Below are positions 19,198-25,829 of a DNA stretch of 64,000 nucleotides, in pieces (within the stretch, counting starts at the first letter, position 1; the number at the start of each line of letters is the position of its first letter). The notes under the pieces are model-generated. The model had not been told where the DNA came from. It worked only from the letters and a program-made list of their open reading frames with translations, and ran no database searches. The DNA is taken from NCBI RefSeq assembly GCF_014196295.1, contig NZ_JACIDK010000008.1:1-64000 (forward strand). The letters are read 5' to 3'. Source of the stretch: Phenylobacterium haematophilum (GTDB lineage: Bacteria; Pseudomonadota; Alphaproteobacteria; Caulobacterales; Caulobacteraceae). The translations under genes were made by a program, and so were the position numbers.

Positions 19198-20583
19198 ATG
19201 GGCGACGAGCAGCGGAAGGGCGACTGGCCGAACGCCAGCGCCGGCAGCGAAGCGCTGCTTCAGGCGATGCTCGACGCCTCGTCGATGCTGGCGGGCGTGG
19301 TTGAGCCGCTGGATGACGACTACCGCTTCCTCATGGCCAACCGAGGGGCTTGCGAATTCTATGGCTGCGCGCCGGGGACATTGAGCGGCCGCACGGGACG
19401 CGACCTGGGCGTAACCACCGACCAAATCCAGGGCCGCCTGGACGTTTTGCGCCGGGTGCTGGCCAACGGCGCGCCAGAGACCATTGAGTACTCTTTCCGC
19501 TTTCCGAACGGTCACCAAGGCTGGTTCCTAGGCACCTTCACGCCGTTTGCGGGCGCGGCCGGCCAAGTGGTCTTCATCATCATAGACATCACCAAGCAGC
19601 ACGCCGCTCAACTGGAGGCCGAACGTCAGGGGGCGCGGCTTGCACTGGCGCTCAACGCGACCGAATTGGGCCTTTGGGAGTACGACGTCGCGGCCGACCG
19701 AGTCGATTGGGACCCTCGGACACGTCGGATGTTTGGCATGCCGCCCGAGGGCGAGCTGAACTACGCCACCTACGCTGCGGCCGTTCACTTCGAGGACTTT
19801 CCGGCCACGCGGGCCGCCTATGATGCGGCGATGGCAGGGGAGAACGGCGGCCACTACGTGGTGGAGCATCGCACCACAGCCGCCGGCGACGGCGGTTCCG
19901 CGGTTTGGGTGCGGGGGGCGGCCCGAGTGTCGTTCGACGCTCAGCGGCGACCGGTGCACGTTATTGGCACCTCGCAAGACATCTCTGCGCAGGTGGCTGC
20001 GCGCGAGCGCCAGAACCTGCTGCTCGGGGAACTGAACCACAGGGTGAAGAACAACATGGCTGCGGTGCAGGCGATCGCCTCGCAGACCATGCGCGGCGCT
20101 CCGGACGACCCGGCGGCGTTCCGCGCGGCGTTCGAGAGCCGCCTGCAGTCGCTGGCGCGGGGCCACGACCTGCTCACTCGCAATGTCTGGGAAGCGGCCG
20201 ATCTGCGCGACGTGATCGAGGCGGCCTTGGCTCCATTTGCAGCGGAAGGGTTCCAGATCGACGGCCCGCTTGCGCCCGCGCCCCTGGATCCGGAAATGGC
20301 GGTCAATCTGGTCATGGTGCTCAACGAACTGGCCACCAACGCAGCCAAGTACGGCGCGCTCTCGGGCGCGGGGCGAGTTTCGATCGTCTGGGGCGTCGAC
20401 GGCGAGCGCCTGCAGTTGCACTGGCGGGAACGGGGCGGCCCGCCCGTGACGCCGCCGAAGCGCACAGGCTTCGGCACCCGCCTGACCCTTAGCGCCCTGC
20501 AGGCGTATGGCGGCACGGTCAAGCTGGACTTCCCGCCCGAGGGGGCTGAGTGCCGGATGACTGCGCTGCTGGCGCGGCGCTAG
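19198..20583 (+). CDS. PAS-domain HWE-family sensor histidine kinase
   Basis: A 461-residue soluble sensor kinase. Two PAS domains occupy roughly 20-130 and 145-265. The phosphoacceptor block LNHRVKNNMAAVQAIASQ contains His281. The ATP-binding half has the N-box LNELATNAAKYGALS and the HWE-defining W-x-E motif in LHWRERGG. No membrane segment is visible, so the signal is probably cytoplasmic (redox, light or ligand). There is no cognate response regulator next door. Its 3' end overlaps the convergent OsmC gene by 4 bp. Confidence 0.92.
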   Translation: MGDEQRKGDWPNASAGSEALLQAMLDASSMLAGVVEPLDDDYRFLMANRGACEFYGCAPGTLSGRTGRDLGVTTDQIQGRLDVLRRVLANGAPETIEYSFRFPNGHQGWFLGTFTPFAGAAGQVVFIIIDITKQHAAQLEAERQGARLALALNATELGLWEYDVAADRVDWDPRTRRMFGMPPEGELNYATYAAAVHFEDFPATRAAYDAAMAGENGGHYVVEHRTTAAGDGGSAVWVRGAARVSFDAQRRPVHVIGTSQDISAQVAARERQNLLLGELNHRVKNNMAAVQAIASQTMRGAPDDPAAFRAAFESRLQSLARGHDLLTRNVWEAADLRDVIEAALAPFAAEGFQIDGPLAPAPLDPEMAVNLVMVLNELATNAAKYGALSGAGRVSIVWGVDGERLQLHWRERGGPPVTPPKRTGFGTRLTLSALQAYGGTVKLDFPPEGAECRMTALLARR

Positions 20584-21005
20584 GAGATCAGCGTCGCCTG
20601 CAGCGTGATCTCGGCGTTGAGCAGCCGCGACACCGGGCAGTTCTTCTCGGCCATGCGGGCGAGCTCGTCGAACTTCACCTGATTGATGCCGGGCACCTTG
20701 GCCTGCAGCGTCAGCGCCGAGCGGTCGATCTTGAAGCCCTCACCGTCGGGGACCAGCGAGACGGCGGCCTCGGTGGTCAGCTCCTCGGCCGCCAGGCCGG
20801 CGCGCTGGATAAGGAAGGCGAGCTGCATCGTGAAGCAGCCGGCGTGGGCGGCGGCGATCAACTCTTCAGGGTTGGTTCCGGGCGTGTCTTCGAAGCGGGT
20901 CTTGAAGCTGTAGGGCGTCGACGAAAGGACCCCGGAATCGGTGGTGAGGTCGCCGTCGCCGTCACGGCCCGTTCCACGCCAAACTGCGCGCGCCTTGCGG
21001 ATCAT
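20580..21005 (-). CDS. OsmC/Ohr-family peroxiredoxin
   Basis: A 141-residue OsmC-type thiol peroxidase that detoxifies organic hydroperoxides. The two redox cysteines are present: C57 in AHAGCFTMQL and C123 in EKNCPVSRLL. Lys/Arg-rich N-terminus and GTNPEELIAAAHAGCF match OsmC more than Ohr. No OhrR-type regulator is adjacent; the MarR protein downstream controls the MFS gene. It converges with the HWE kinase gene. Confidence 0.92.
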   Translation of the reverse strand: MIRKARAVWRGTGRDGDGDLTTDSGVLSSTPYSFKTRFEDTPGTNPEELIAAAHAGCFTMQLAFLIQRAGLAAEELTTEAAVSLVPDGEGFKIDRSALTLQAKVPGINQVKFDELARMAEKNCPVSRLLNAEITLQATLIS

Positions 21006-21066
21006 TCTCGCCTCCTGAACCGGGATCGCCCCTGGCGAGCGGATAACGCCCGATGTGGCGATTGGA

Positions 21067-22503
21067 TCACCGGCGGCCGTTCATCTCATCGCCGGCGTCG
21101 CGGGGCAGGGGGATGAAGAAGGCCAGCGAGATCAGCGTGATCAGCCCGGTGACCACGAAGGCCGGCGAGATCGCCGCGGCGGTGAGCTGGTCGTCGCCGC
21201 GGGCCACCATGAAGAAGTGCATAAGAGCGGCCGCGAGCCCGATGCCGATCGACTGCACCAGTTGCTGGACCATCGAGGAGGTGGTCGACGCGCGGCTCAT
21301 GCGGTCCTGGCCGATGTCGGCGAAGGCTAGGCCGTTGAGGCTGGTGAAGTGCAGCGAGCGGAAGAAGCCCCCGACGCCGAGGATCAGCAGGATCAGCCAA
21401 TGGGGCGTAGTCGGCTTGAACAGGCCGTAGGCCACGAAGCTGACGGCGACGATCAGGGCGTTGACGATCAGCACCGTGCGGAACCCGAAACGGCGCAGGA
21501 TCGGCGGGGCCGTAGTCTTCATGACCAGGGCCCCAGCCGCGGAAATGAAGGTCATCAGACCGGCTTGGATCGCCGAGAGGCCGAAGCCCACCTGGAGCAG
21601 CATGGCCAGCATGAACGGGGTGGCGCCCATGGCGATGCGCATGAACGCTCCGCCGATGACCGAGGCACGAAAGGTCTGCAGCTGGAACACCGAGAGATCG
21701 AGGATGGCGTGCGGGTTGCCGCGCGCGTGACGCCAGTAGACGACCAGCGCCGCCAGGCCGCCGAAGAACATAGATGCGACCAGGACGTCCGGCAGCAGCC
21801 CGCGACCGATGTTCTCGAAGCCGAAGATCAGGCCGGCCAGGCCGAGACCGGTGAGCAAGGTGCCCTTCCAGTCGATCGGCGAGACCTGCTGCTCCTTGAC
21901 GTTGGGCACATAGCGCATGACCAGCAGGACGCCGACGACGGCCACCGGGATGCTCAGGAAGAAGATCCAGCGCCAGTCGGCGAAGGTCACGATCGCGCCG
22001 CCGACGATCGGGCCGATGACCGGGCCTAGCAGGGCCGGCATAGTCATTACCGACATGGCCCCGACGAGTTCCTCCTTGGGGGTGGTCCGCAGAAGAACGA
22101 GTCGGCCGACGGGCATCATCATCGCCCCGCCCATGCCCTGGAAGATCCGCGCGATGACCAGTTGCGTGAGGTCCTGGGCGAAGCCGCAGGCGGCCGAGGC
22201 CAGCGCGAAGAGCACCATCGAGACCATGAACACCCGCTTGGCGCCGAACTTGTCGGCGACCCAGCCGCTGATCGGCAGGAAAACGGCCGAAGCCAGCAGG
22301 AACATGGTGATGGCGAGGTTGAGACGCAGGGGCGGCTCCCCCAGTGCGACGGCCATGGTCGGCAGCGCGTTGGCGATCACCGTCGCGTTCATCGTCTGCA
22401 TGAGCATGGCCGACCCGATGATCGCCGGGATCAGCCAGCCGCGGGTGGTTCGAGTGGAGCCTTCGTCCTGCAGCGGTTGATCGACGGGGCTCAAGGTTCG
22501 CAC
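21067..22503 (-). CDS. MFS multidrug exporter, DHA2 (EmrB/QacA-like)
   Basis: A 478-residue inner-membrane drug:proton antiporter with about 14 hydrophobic helices. Motif A-like GWVADKFGAKRVFM follows helix 2. The motif-C region is GPVIGPIVGGAIVTFADWRWIFFLSIPVAV, typical of DHA2 proteins. It overlaps the marR gene upstream by 13 bp, so regulator and pump are co-transcribed. No emrA-type adaptor is adjacent. Drug specificity unknown. Confidence 0.92.
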   Translation of the reverse strand: MRTLSPVDQPLQDEGSTRTTRGWLIPAIIGSAMLMQTMNATVIANALPTMAVALGEPPLRLNLAITMFLLASAVFLPISGWVADKFGAKRVFMVSMVLFALASAACGFAQDLTQLVIARIFQGMGGAMMMPVGRLVLLRTTPKEELVGAMSVMTMPALLGPVIGPIVGGAIVTFADWRWIFFLSIPVAVVGVLLVMRYVPNVKEQQVSPIDWKGTLLTGLGLAGLIFGFENIGRGLLPDVLVASMFFGGLAALVVYWRHARGNPHAILDLSVFQLQTFRASVIGGAFMRIAMGATPFMLAMLLQVGFGLSAIQAGLMTFISAAGALVMKTTAPPILRRFGFRTVLIVNALIVAVSFVAYGLFKPTTPHWLILLILGVGGFFRSLHFTSLNGLAFADIGQDRMSRASTTSSMVQQLVQSIGIGLAAALMHFFMVARGDDQLTAAAISPAFVVTGLITLISLAFFIPLPRDAGDEMNGRR

Positions 22504-22928
22504 TCCAGGAGTTTCAGCAGCGGCGCGCCAGCGTCGGCCAGGGCCGCGCGATCGTCCGGCGAGAGGCGCGCGAGACGGTCGGCGAGCCAGTCGTTGCGGC
22601 GCTGGCGGATTGCGTCCACCTGAGCCTCGCCCTGCGGAGTGATGCGCAGGCCCGAGCGGCGTCCATCATTGGCGTCATCGATGCGCGACACCCAGCCGGC
22701 CGCCTCGAGGCGTTTGACGTGGCCGCTCATGCTGGGGCGCGAGATCTGTTCAGCCTGCGCAAGCTCGCTGACGCCGACACCGGGGTGGCGGCGGATGTGG
22801 CCGAGGATCAGGGCGTCGAGCGCCGAACTGCCGGCCCGCTGGGCCTCCTGGCGCAGGCGACGCGCCACCCGCAGCAGCGGCGCGCGCAAGTTGTCGGCAA
22901 GGGCCAGTGTCTCGGCGGAGTTCGGCAT
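22491..22928 (-). CDS. MarR-family transcriptional regulator
   Basis: A 145-residue winged-helix regulator. The DNA-binding region is GVGVSELAQAEQISRPSMSGHVKRLEAAGWVSR, and the wing is DANDGRRSGLRITPQG. It precedes the MFS exporter with a 13-bp overlap and has a MarR-like palindrome just upstream. The simplest reading is an autorepressor released by a drug or phenolic ligand. Confidence 0.92.
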   Translation of the reverse strand: MPNSAETLALADNLRAPLLRVARRLRQEAQRAGSSALDALILGHIRRHPGVGVSELAQAEQISRPSMSGHVKRLEAAGWVSRIDDANDGRRSGLRITPQGEAQVDAIRQRRNDWLADRLARLSPDDRAALADAGAPLLKLLECEP

Positions 22929-22935
22929 GGCGAGT

Positions 22936-22954
22936 TAGTTAGGTTGGCGAACTA
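22936..22954. promoter_or_regulatory. MarR-type operator
   Basis: Imperfect 19-bp palindrome with TAGTT (22936-22940) and AACTA (22950-22954) arms, starting 8 bp upstream of the marR ATG. Size and TAGTT half-sites fit MarR autoregulation. Further TA-rich sequence beyond it probably contains the promoter. Confidence 0.6.
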
Positions 22955-23042
22955 TCTATGTCAAATGCACGATTAACGGGAACAAGTCTGCGTGCTCGCG
23001 AATTGGAGGAGTGGGCTGTACGGGCTAGCGTGAGGCAAGACG

Positions 23043-23231
23043 ATGAGCGCCAATCAAGGCTTACCGTCCGACCTGATGTCACGCCTCGCCGCCGAAGTGC
23101 GCGGCGCGACGCGGCGTATGTCGCGTGAGCAGGTGTTGGATCTGGCGGACATGCTGCACGACGAAATCCGGGCGCGCCGGGAGGTGCGGTCTTGGCGGCC
23201 GGCGCGGGAGCGCGCCGTCGGCCGCTGCTAG
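23043..23231 (+). CDS. Small hypothetical protein
   Basis: A 62-residue frame (MSANQGLPSDLMSRLAAEV ... MSREQVLDLADMLHDEI), mostly helical and charged. Not recognised. It ends 4 bp inside the 3' end of the convergent 133-residue gene. It belongs to the accessory patch with repressor-like and lysis-like genes. Confidence is moderate because no clear Shine-Dalgarno motif precedes the ATG. Confidence 0.45.
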   Translation: MSANQGLPSDLMSRLAAEVRGATRRMSREQVLDLADMLHDEIRARREVRSWRPARERAVGRC

Positions 23232-23629
23232 GGCGTAAGCGCGCGGCGGGCCTGGCGTACGCCGGCCGCAAGCGCGCGGGCTTGCGCGGACAACTCGTCC
23301 AGCACCTGCAATCGCCATTCGGCCGGCTCTTCGCGGGAGGCGCCGGCGCGAGCGCGTTCGGCGGTGGTGAAGGCCTGCCGCGCAGCCGCCTGGCAGCGGC
23401 CGACGGCGGTGACGAACGCGCCGTCGGCACCAGCGCGCCAGGCCTGTCGCGCGGCGAGCCGGGCCTGGGCGCGCTTGCGCAGCGTCTCGGGCGGGCAAGG
23501 CACCTGATGCTCCGGCGTCATTCCGGACCAGGCGACGCCGCGGCTGCGGGAGAGTTCACGCTCGGCGAGGGTCACCCGCGCTGCGTCGGCCGAGGCCTCT
23601 AAATCGATCAGCCGTTCGAGTTCGGACAT
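23228..23629 (-). CDS. Hypothetical Ala/Arg-rich helical protein
   Basis: A 133-residue frame beginning MSELERLIDLEASADAARVTLAERELSRSRG, predicted largely alpha-helical and possibly coiled. It also contains a Pro-rich turn, MTPEHQVPCPPETLRKRAQARL. Family not recognised. The start at 23629 is chosen because the alternative at 23653 would run through a perfect palindrome. That palindrome lies 7 bp upstream, suggesting direct repression. It follows the S24-like gene in the same direction, so the two may be one accessory operon. Confidence 0.6.
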   Translation of the reverse strand: MSELERLIDLEASADAARVTLAERELSRSRGVAWSGMTPEHQVPCPPETLRKRAQARLAARQAWRAGADGAFVTAVGRCQAAARQAFTTAERARAGASREEPAEWRLQVLDELSAQARALAAGVRQARRALTP

Positions 23630-23635
23630 CCGAGC

Positions 23636-23654
23636 AATGTATATTATATACATT
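23636..23654. promoter_or_regulatory. Perfect AT-rich palindrome, putative repressor operator
   Basis: AATGTATA (23636-23643), a 3-bp spacer and TATACATT (23647-23654) form a perfect inverted repeat. It lies immediately upstream of the 133-residue gene and 18 bp after the stop of the S24-like repressor gene. It is strikingly AT-rich for this GC-rich window. A phage-type repressor operator overlapping a promoter is the likeliest role. Confidence 0.6.
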
Positions 23655-23671
23655 AACTCACAACCGAAAGC

Positions 23672-24065
23672 TCAGCCTTCGCTGATGATGATCCGGCGGG
23701 CCTGATAGGGCGGGATGATCGCGGTGATGTGCGCGGCCCAGCGCAGTCGCGCGTCGCGGCGGGTGGGGCCGGCGACGCTCTCCAGGTCATAGAGCCCAGG
23801 GGCGGAGCCGCGCAGCAGGCGCTTGACCAACACTTCGTCGGTGTCGGTCTCTACGACGACCACCTGACCCAGCATGTCGGAGCTTGGCGAACTGCGCTGA
23901 TCCTCGAAGTAGATCAGGGCGCCGTCATCGGCCAAGCCGCGCATGGAGTGGTCGAGCACCGATAGATATCTGAATACGCCGCTGGCTGATGGCCTTACTC
24001 GCGCCGATCACCTCCAAAAAATCAGCGAGACGCTCGCCGAGCCCGGTTGGACGGGCGCGGTGCAT
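23672..24065 (-). pseudogene. Frameshifted S24 (LexA/repressor C-domain)-like gene
   Basis: Two adjacent frames together read as one protein of about 130 residues. The upstream frame (ATG at 24065, stop at 23925) gives MHRARPTGLGERLADFLEV then IGASKAISQRR. The downstream frame (ending 23672) gives FRYLSVLDHSMRGLADDG then ALIYFED ... GQVVVVETDTDEVLVKRLLRG. The second part resembles an S24 peptidase/repressor C-domain, with the DxSM serine and the VKR lysine of the Ser-Lys dyad. Joining needs one inserted base near 23972-23985. Either a genuine indel inactivated it or the sequence has an error there. A GTG at 23959 could still make the 95-residue C-part. Confidence 0.65.
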
Positions 24066-24151
24066 GAGACCGGTGACTTTTTGCCTCCCGCGGCGGCGTT
24101 GCCGTCATCGCGGGGCGGTGGCGTGGGTGGCGTCGGCGGGGGCCAGAGAAG

Positions 24152-24532
24152 GTGGTGGCGATCGTGACGTCGGCCGACGATGCGGGCAGTTTCGCTGAGG
24201 CGCTTCACCAAGCGCAGATCCTTACGCTTCGGCAAATCGGCGACAATGTCGCAGCGCAGACGAAGCGACTTGAAGGGCTTACCAACAAGGTGGACGACGT
24301 CCGAGAGCGCCTGGCGCGGCTCGAGGCGCAGGAAGCCGGCAAGCTGGTGGAAGCGCTGCGCGGAGAGCTTCGCACCGCCCTTGGTCGGATCGACCTGCTT
24401 GAAGCGCAGCGTGATCGCGTCGAAGGCGTCGCCGCGTTCTGGACGTGGCTTGCTCGTTGCGGACCATGGCTCGCTGCCGGCTTAGCGGCGTTTGCTGCAG
24501 GCGTCGGGTTGCGGGCGAGCGGGCTCAAGTGA
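24152..24532 (+). CDS. Coiled-coil protein with C-terminal membrane anchor, phage lysis-region-like
   Basis: A 126-residue protein starting at GTG. Residues ~10-90 form a heptad-rich helix (LTNKVDDVRERLARLEAQEAG). One membrane segment near the end (WLAAGLAAFAAGVGLR) is followed by a short basic tail. Proteins of this shape commonly precede spanin genes in phages of alphaproteobacteria, and the next two genes here look like spanins. It might act as a holin-type or accessory lysis protein, but nothing specific shows this. Confidence 0.6.
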   Translation: MVAIVTSADDAGSFAEALHQAQILTLRQIGDNVAAQTKRLEGLTNKVDDVRERLARLEAQEAGKLVEALRGELRTALGRIDLLEAQRDRVEGVAAFWTWLARCGPWLAAGLAAFAAGVGLRASGLK

Positions 24533-24557
24533 GCAGAGTTCCGTGGGATTCACGTCG

Positions 24558-24926
24558 ATGACGTTGCGCGCATGGTTCGGCCTCGCCAGCGTCGCCGCGA
24601 TCGCGATGGTGCTCGTTTCCATCTACTGGAAGGGGCGTAGTCACGGCGTCGAGGACGAGCGTCACAAGGCCGAGGTCGCCCAGACGCAGGCTGCGACTGC
24701 AATGGTCGAAGTTGATCTTGCGCGCCGGGCCGCGGCGCGCACGGACATGTTTGTTCGCCGTCAAACGGGCGGCGCGGAGCTCGCCCGTCAACACTCCATC
24801 GAGGCCATGAATGCAAAGGACGCTGATAAGCCGCTTGCTGACGAGCGGGCTGCTCGCCTGCGCACTGCTGACCGCCAGTTGTGCGAGCTTTCACCCGGCC
24901 TCGTCGGTTGCGCTTCCACGCGTTGA
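24558..24926 (+). CDS. Rz-like inner-membrane spanin (i-spanin)
   Basis: A 122-residue protein with a single N-terminal membrane anchor (LASVAAIAMVLVSIYW) followed by a charged helical periplasmic part, the shape of phage Rz i-spanins. The ATG at 24558 has GTGGGA upstream; the open frame back to 24492 looks like shadow. Its 3' 116 bp overlap, in the +1 frame, a lipoprotein gene, which is the classic Rz/Rz1 layout. The function would be fusion of inner and outer membranes at phage lysis. The assignment rests on shape and overlap, not similarity. Confidence 0.65.
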   Translation: MTLRAWFGLASVAAIAMVLVSIYWKGRSHGVEDERHKAEVAQTQAATAMVEVDLARRAAARTDMFVRRQTGGAELARQHSIEAMNAKDADKPLADERAARLRTADRQLCELSPGLVGCASTR

Positions 24927-25104
24927 GATTCCTGACGCGGCTATGCGCACCTGTCGGCTGCATCAGCTGCCGTCGGATCCGACGATCGGTGATCTCGAGG
25001 CAGGCTATGTGATCCGCGGATCCGACCTCGCCGCTTGCGATCTTGCGCGTCAACTCGCGGTCGACATGCTTCTCGATCTGCGGAAGGCTTGGGCGCGGCA
25101 GTGA
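24811..25104 (+). CDS. Rz1-like outer-membrane spanin lipoprotein (o-spanin)
   Basis: A 97-residue lipoprotein whose start lies inside the Rz-like gene in the +1 frame. The signal peptide RLLTSGLLACALLTAS ends at a lipobox LTASC with lipidated Cys24. Three further cysteines could form disulfides. It extends well past the Rz stop, so it is an overlapping rather than embedded spanin pair. GAGG precedes the ATG. No endolysin gene is found nearby, so the cassette seems to be a remnant or has been co-opted. Confidence 0.65.
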   Translation: MQRTLISRLLTSGLLACALLTASCASFHPASSVALPRVEIPDAAMRTCRLHQLPSDPTIGDLEAGYVIRGSDLAACDLARQLAVDMLLDLRKAWARQ

Positions 25105-25107
25105 AGG

Positions 25108-25656
25108 TCAGGCGATGGCGCGGGCGGTGATCTCACGCACATAGTCGCGGACATCCATCGGCCAACCGTCGGTGAGCGCAAGGAAGCGGTCCTGATCTCC
25201 CGCATAAAACGCCCGCGTCGCCTCTTCGAAATCTGGGAGATCGCCGGCCAGGGCGAACATGACCCGATGGGCGGCTTCCTGCGCTTGCCGTTTGTCGTCG
25301 CCGCCCGACCTCCGAGCCTGGTCGACCAATCGGCGCAGCGCCGCCGATGCGCCGCCCGGTTGGCTCGAAAGCCATTCCCAATGTGAGGGCAGGAGAGTGA
25401 CTTCTCTCGCGGTGACGCCGAGCTTCGGTCGTCCACGTCCCGGCGATCGGGGCAACGGTTCCGCCATCAGGCGCTCTAGCACCTCGCCTAGGCTGCCCCG
25501 CAGATCGAAATCGACTTGCCGGCCGGACATGTCGTTAAAGACTAGCACGTGGGATTCGCCGGCATCGACCGCAGCCTTTACCGCCGGCGCGATGGCGGAA
25601 AGCGGCCCGGAGGCAAGCTTGCGGGCGCCGGCGAATGCGGTGTGCGTGTCGGACAT
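25108..25656 (-). CDS. DUF2239 family protein
   Basis: A 182-residue protein of the DUF2239 family. The conserved core is visible: LVFNDMSGRQVDFDLRG, GRGRPKLGVTAREVTLLPSHWEWLSSQPGGAS and ALRRLVDQARR. Function unknown; members occur as single chromosomal genes in Proteobacteria. It converges on the Rz1-like gene with 3 bp between stops and marks the right edge of the accessory patch. Confidence 0.9.
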   Translation of the reverse strand: MSDTHTAFAGARKLASGPLSAIAPAVKAAVDAGESHVLVFNDMSGRQVDFDLRGSLGEVLERLMAEPLPRSPGRGRPKLGVTAREVTLLPSHWEWLSSQPGGASAALRRLVDQARRSGGDDKRQAQEAAHRVMFALAGDLPDFEEATRAFYAGDQDRFLALTDGWPMDVRDYVREITARAIA

Positions 25657-25829
25657 CGTAGAGTCATTGTCACAAAATCACCCGGGCATAAATAGGGCCA
25701 GACCCGGGATTGGCTTAGCTGATGCATGATCGGCCGTCATAAAGACAAGAATTGCCCCAATCAGCGGCTAGGATGACGACGACTCGGGCCGCTGTGCGGG
25801 CCAGTACTTTTCCTGGGGGCGTTTTCAGC

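Noticed and set aside
23943..24167. Plus-strand 74-codon frame over the S24-like gene
   Set aside because: The Gly/Arg-rich ending and lack of family features suggest a shadow; the minus-strand reading has conserved-looking motifs.
25657..25829. Phage attachment site between DUF2239 and the M1 peptidase
   Set aside because: Repeated CCCGGG words occur, but no longer direct repeat flanks the 23-25 kb patch and no integrase or tRNA is present.
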